Under the pieces are notes generated by a model that had not been told where the DNA came from, searched no databases, and worked only from the letters and a program-made list of their open reading frames with translations. This document shows positions 7,312-7,595 of a stretch of 7,595 nucleotides of DNA, in pieces. The first letter of the stretch is position 1. Each line of letters opens with the position of its first letter. The translations under genes and the position numbers were made by a program. Location of the stretch: assembly GCA_021811025.1 (NCBI GenBank), contig JAJZPX010000091.1, forward strand, positions 1 through 7,595, given 5' to 3'. This DNA is from Actinomycetes bacterium. Its GTDB lineage: Bacteria; Actinomycetota; Coriobacteriia; Anaerosomatales; JAJZPX01.

Positions 7312-7345
7312 GAGAACAAAAGAAGCGGGGACAAGCCCAGCTTCT
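7312..7345 (-). terminator. Terminator-like stem-loop in the rimP-nusA leader (candidate attenuator)
   Basis: On the minus strand AGAAGC (7345-7340) pairs with GCTTCT (7326-7321). A one-base mismatch (T opposite C) is followed by GGG:CCC and a CTTGT loop. Directly after comes a T-rich tract reading TTTGTTCTC. This is the architecture of an intrinsic terminator, but a weak one: the stem has an internal mismatch and the U-tract is interrupted. It lies inside the transcribed leader, between the promoter and the rimP ribosome-binding site, so it would act as an attenuator and not as an end-of-operon terminator. The function is inferred from the sequence only. Confidence 0.5.
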
Positions 7346-7376
7346 CGCGGCACACAAGTGTCTTTCCGTCCGAGGG

Positions 7377-7404
7377 ATTCTACCACGATGTAACCGGCGG
7401 TCAA
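7377..7404 (-). promoter_or_regulatory. Sigma-A/sigma-70-type promoter of the rimP-nusA-infB operon
   Basis: The minus strand has TTGACC (7404-7399), five of six matches to the -35 consensus, then a 16-base spacer and TAGAAT (7382-7377), five of six matches to the -10 consensus. Initiation would fall near 7370, giving a 5' leader of about 75 bases before rimP. It is the only strong promoter-like pair I see upstream of the operon and stands out in DNA this G+C rich. Confidence 0.7.
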
Positions 7405-7411
7405 AGAGGGT

Positions 7412-7439
7412 GCGTGACGGACGCGGAGCGCCGTCACGC
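7412..7439 (-). terminator. Inverted repeat just upstream of the promoter; possible terminator of the preceding gene or an operator
   Basis: GCGTGACGG and CCGTCACGC form a perfect 9-bp inverted repeat. Beyond one bulged base, CGC and GCG add three more pairs around a three-base loop. On the minus strand it is followed by ACCCTCTTT, which is pyrimidine-rich but not a true U-tract. Position between the upstream gene's stop and the -35 box fits a terminator without a U-tract. A protein-binding palindrome next to the -35 is the alternative. Confidence 0.4.
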
Positions 7440-7541
7440 GCCCGGCGGCATCGAGCAGACTCGCTGCGCTCGCAGCTCATCCCGCCGACGAGGTACCCCG
7501 CGAGGCACCCGGCCGGCGTCTGCGTCCGGAGAGCTCGTCGG
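7440..7541. other. Non-coding spacer rich in inverted repeats
   Basis: No gene, tRNA or mobile element is apparent here. Visible structures are a 6-bp palindromic stem, GCTGCG-CT-CGCAGC (7463-7476); a six-pair stem with hexaloop, GGTACC/GGCACC with one G-U pair on the minus-strand RNA (7492-7509); and a 9-bp inverted repeat, GCCGACGAG (7484-7492) with CTCGTCGGC (7534-7542), the latter touching the upstream stop codon. Random GC-rich DNA produces some of these, so the role is open; it may be the 3' UTR of the preceding gene. Confidence 0.4.
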
Positions 7542-7595
7542 CTACTGCGCGTCGAGCATGATGCCGATGCCGGTCTTGGTCTTGTCCGAGCTGTC
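7542..7595 (-). CDS. C-terminal end of an unidentified upstream gene (partial)
   Basis: The minus strand reads 17 codons and then TAG, giving the tail DSSDKTKTGIGIMLDAQ. All 17 third positions are G or C, as in the confirmed genes of this window, which supports real coding. The stretch is too short to identify a family and I do not recognise it. It is on the same strand as the operon, but a hairpin-rich spacer and a promoter separate it from rimP, so it is probably a separate transcription unit. Genes often seen before rimP in related bacteria, such as proS or ispG, could not be matched to this tail. Confidence 0.5.
   Translation of the reverse strand, partial: DSSDKTKTGIGIMLDAQ

Noticed and set aside
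7295..7370. A leader peptide that might control the attenuator
   Set aside because: Frames beginning in the leader (for example GTG 7355) do not stop before rimP, so no short leader peptide with its own stop exists.
7295..7480. A longer rimP with an N-terminal extension of about 60 residues
   Set aside because: The extension would read through the promoter, the palindrome and the leader hairpin, is rich in R and C, and bypasses the strong Shine-Dalgarno at 7301-7308.
7400..7541. A tRNA gene ahead of the operon, as with metY before nusA in E. coli
   Set aside because: No T-loop GTTCGA-like sequence or cloverleaf arms were found on either strand.

Overview
This window is a conserved bacterial translation/transcription housekeeping operon, read entirely on the minus strand from right to left. 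The order is rimP, nusA, ylxR (rnpM), infB, rbfA, a DHH-family nanoRNase gene (nrnA-like), truB, and the 5' part of ribF, which leaves the window at base 1. The DNA is very G+C rich (by eye around 70%), third codon positions are almost all G or C, and GTG is a common start codon. These traits, an IF2 with two N-terminal IF2_N modules, and the insertion of nrnA between rbfA and truB suggest an actinobacterial (Actinomycetota) genome. A Coriobacteriia-like lineage is my best guess, but that is an inference.

Layout: bases 7542-7595 hold the last 17 codons of an unidentified upstream gene. Bases 7295-7541 are non-coding. They contain a cluster of GC-rich hairpins, a terminator-like inverted repeat (7412-7439), a good sigma-A/70-type promoter (-35 at 7399-7404, -10 at 7377-7382), a leader of about 75 nt with a stem-loop followed by an interrupted U-tract (7312-7345), and a strong Shine-Dalgarno for rimP. 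From 7294 to 1 the sequence is continuously coding. Every junction between the eight genes is a 4-base overlap, a 1-base overlap, or a gap of 2 to 4 bases, so the block looks like one translationally coupled transcript.

The products work together. RimP and RbfA mature the 30S subunit, IF2 starts translation, and TruB makes pseudouridine 55 in tRNA. RnpM (YlxR) is linked to RNase P. NusA controls pausing and termination, the nanoRNase recycles very short RNAs, and RibF makes FMN/FAD. No mobile elements, CRISPR, tRNA or rRNA genes were seen.

No novel multi-gene system is visible. The points most worth a second look are a small Cys/His (zinc-finger-like) tail on NusA, a candidate NusA-sensitive attenuator in the leader of NusA's own operon, and a departure from the usual FxPHP motif in RibF.
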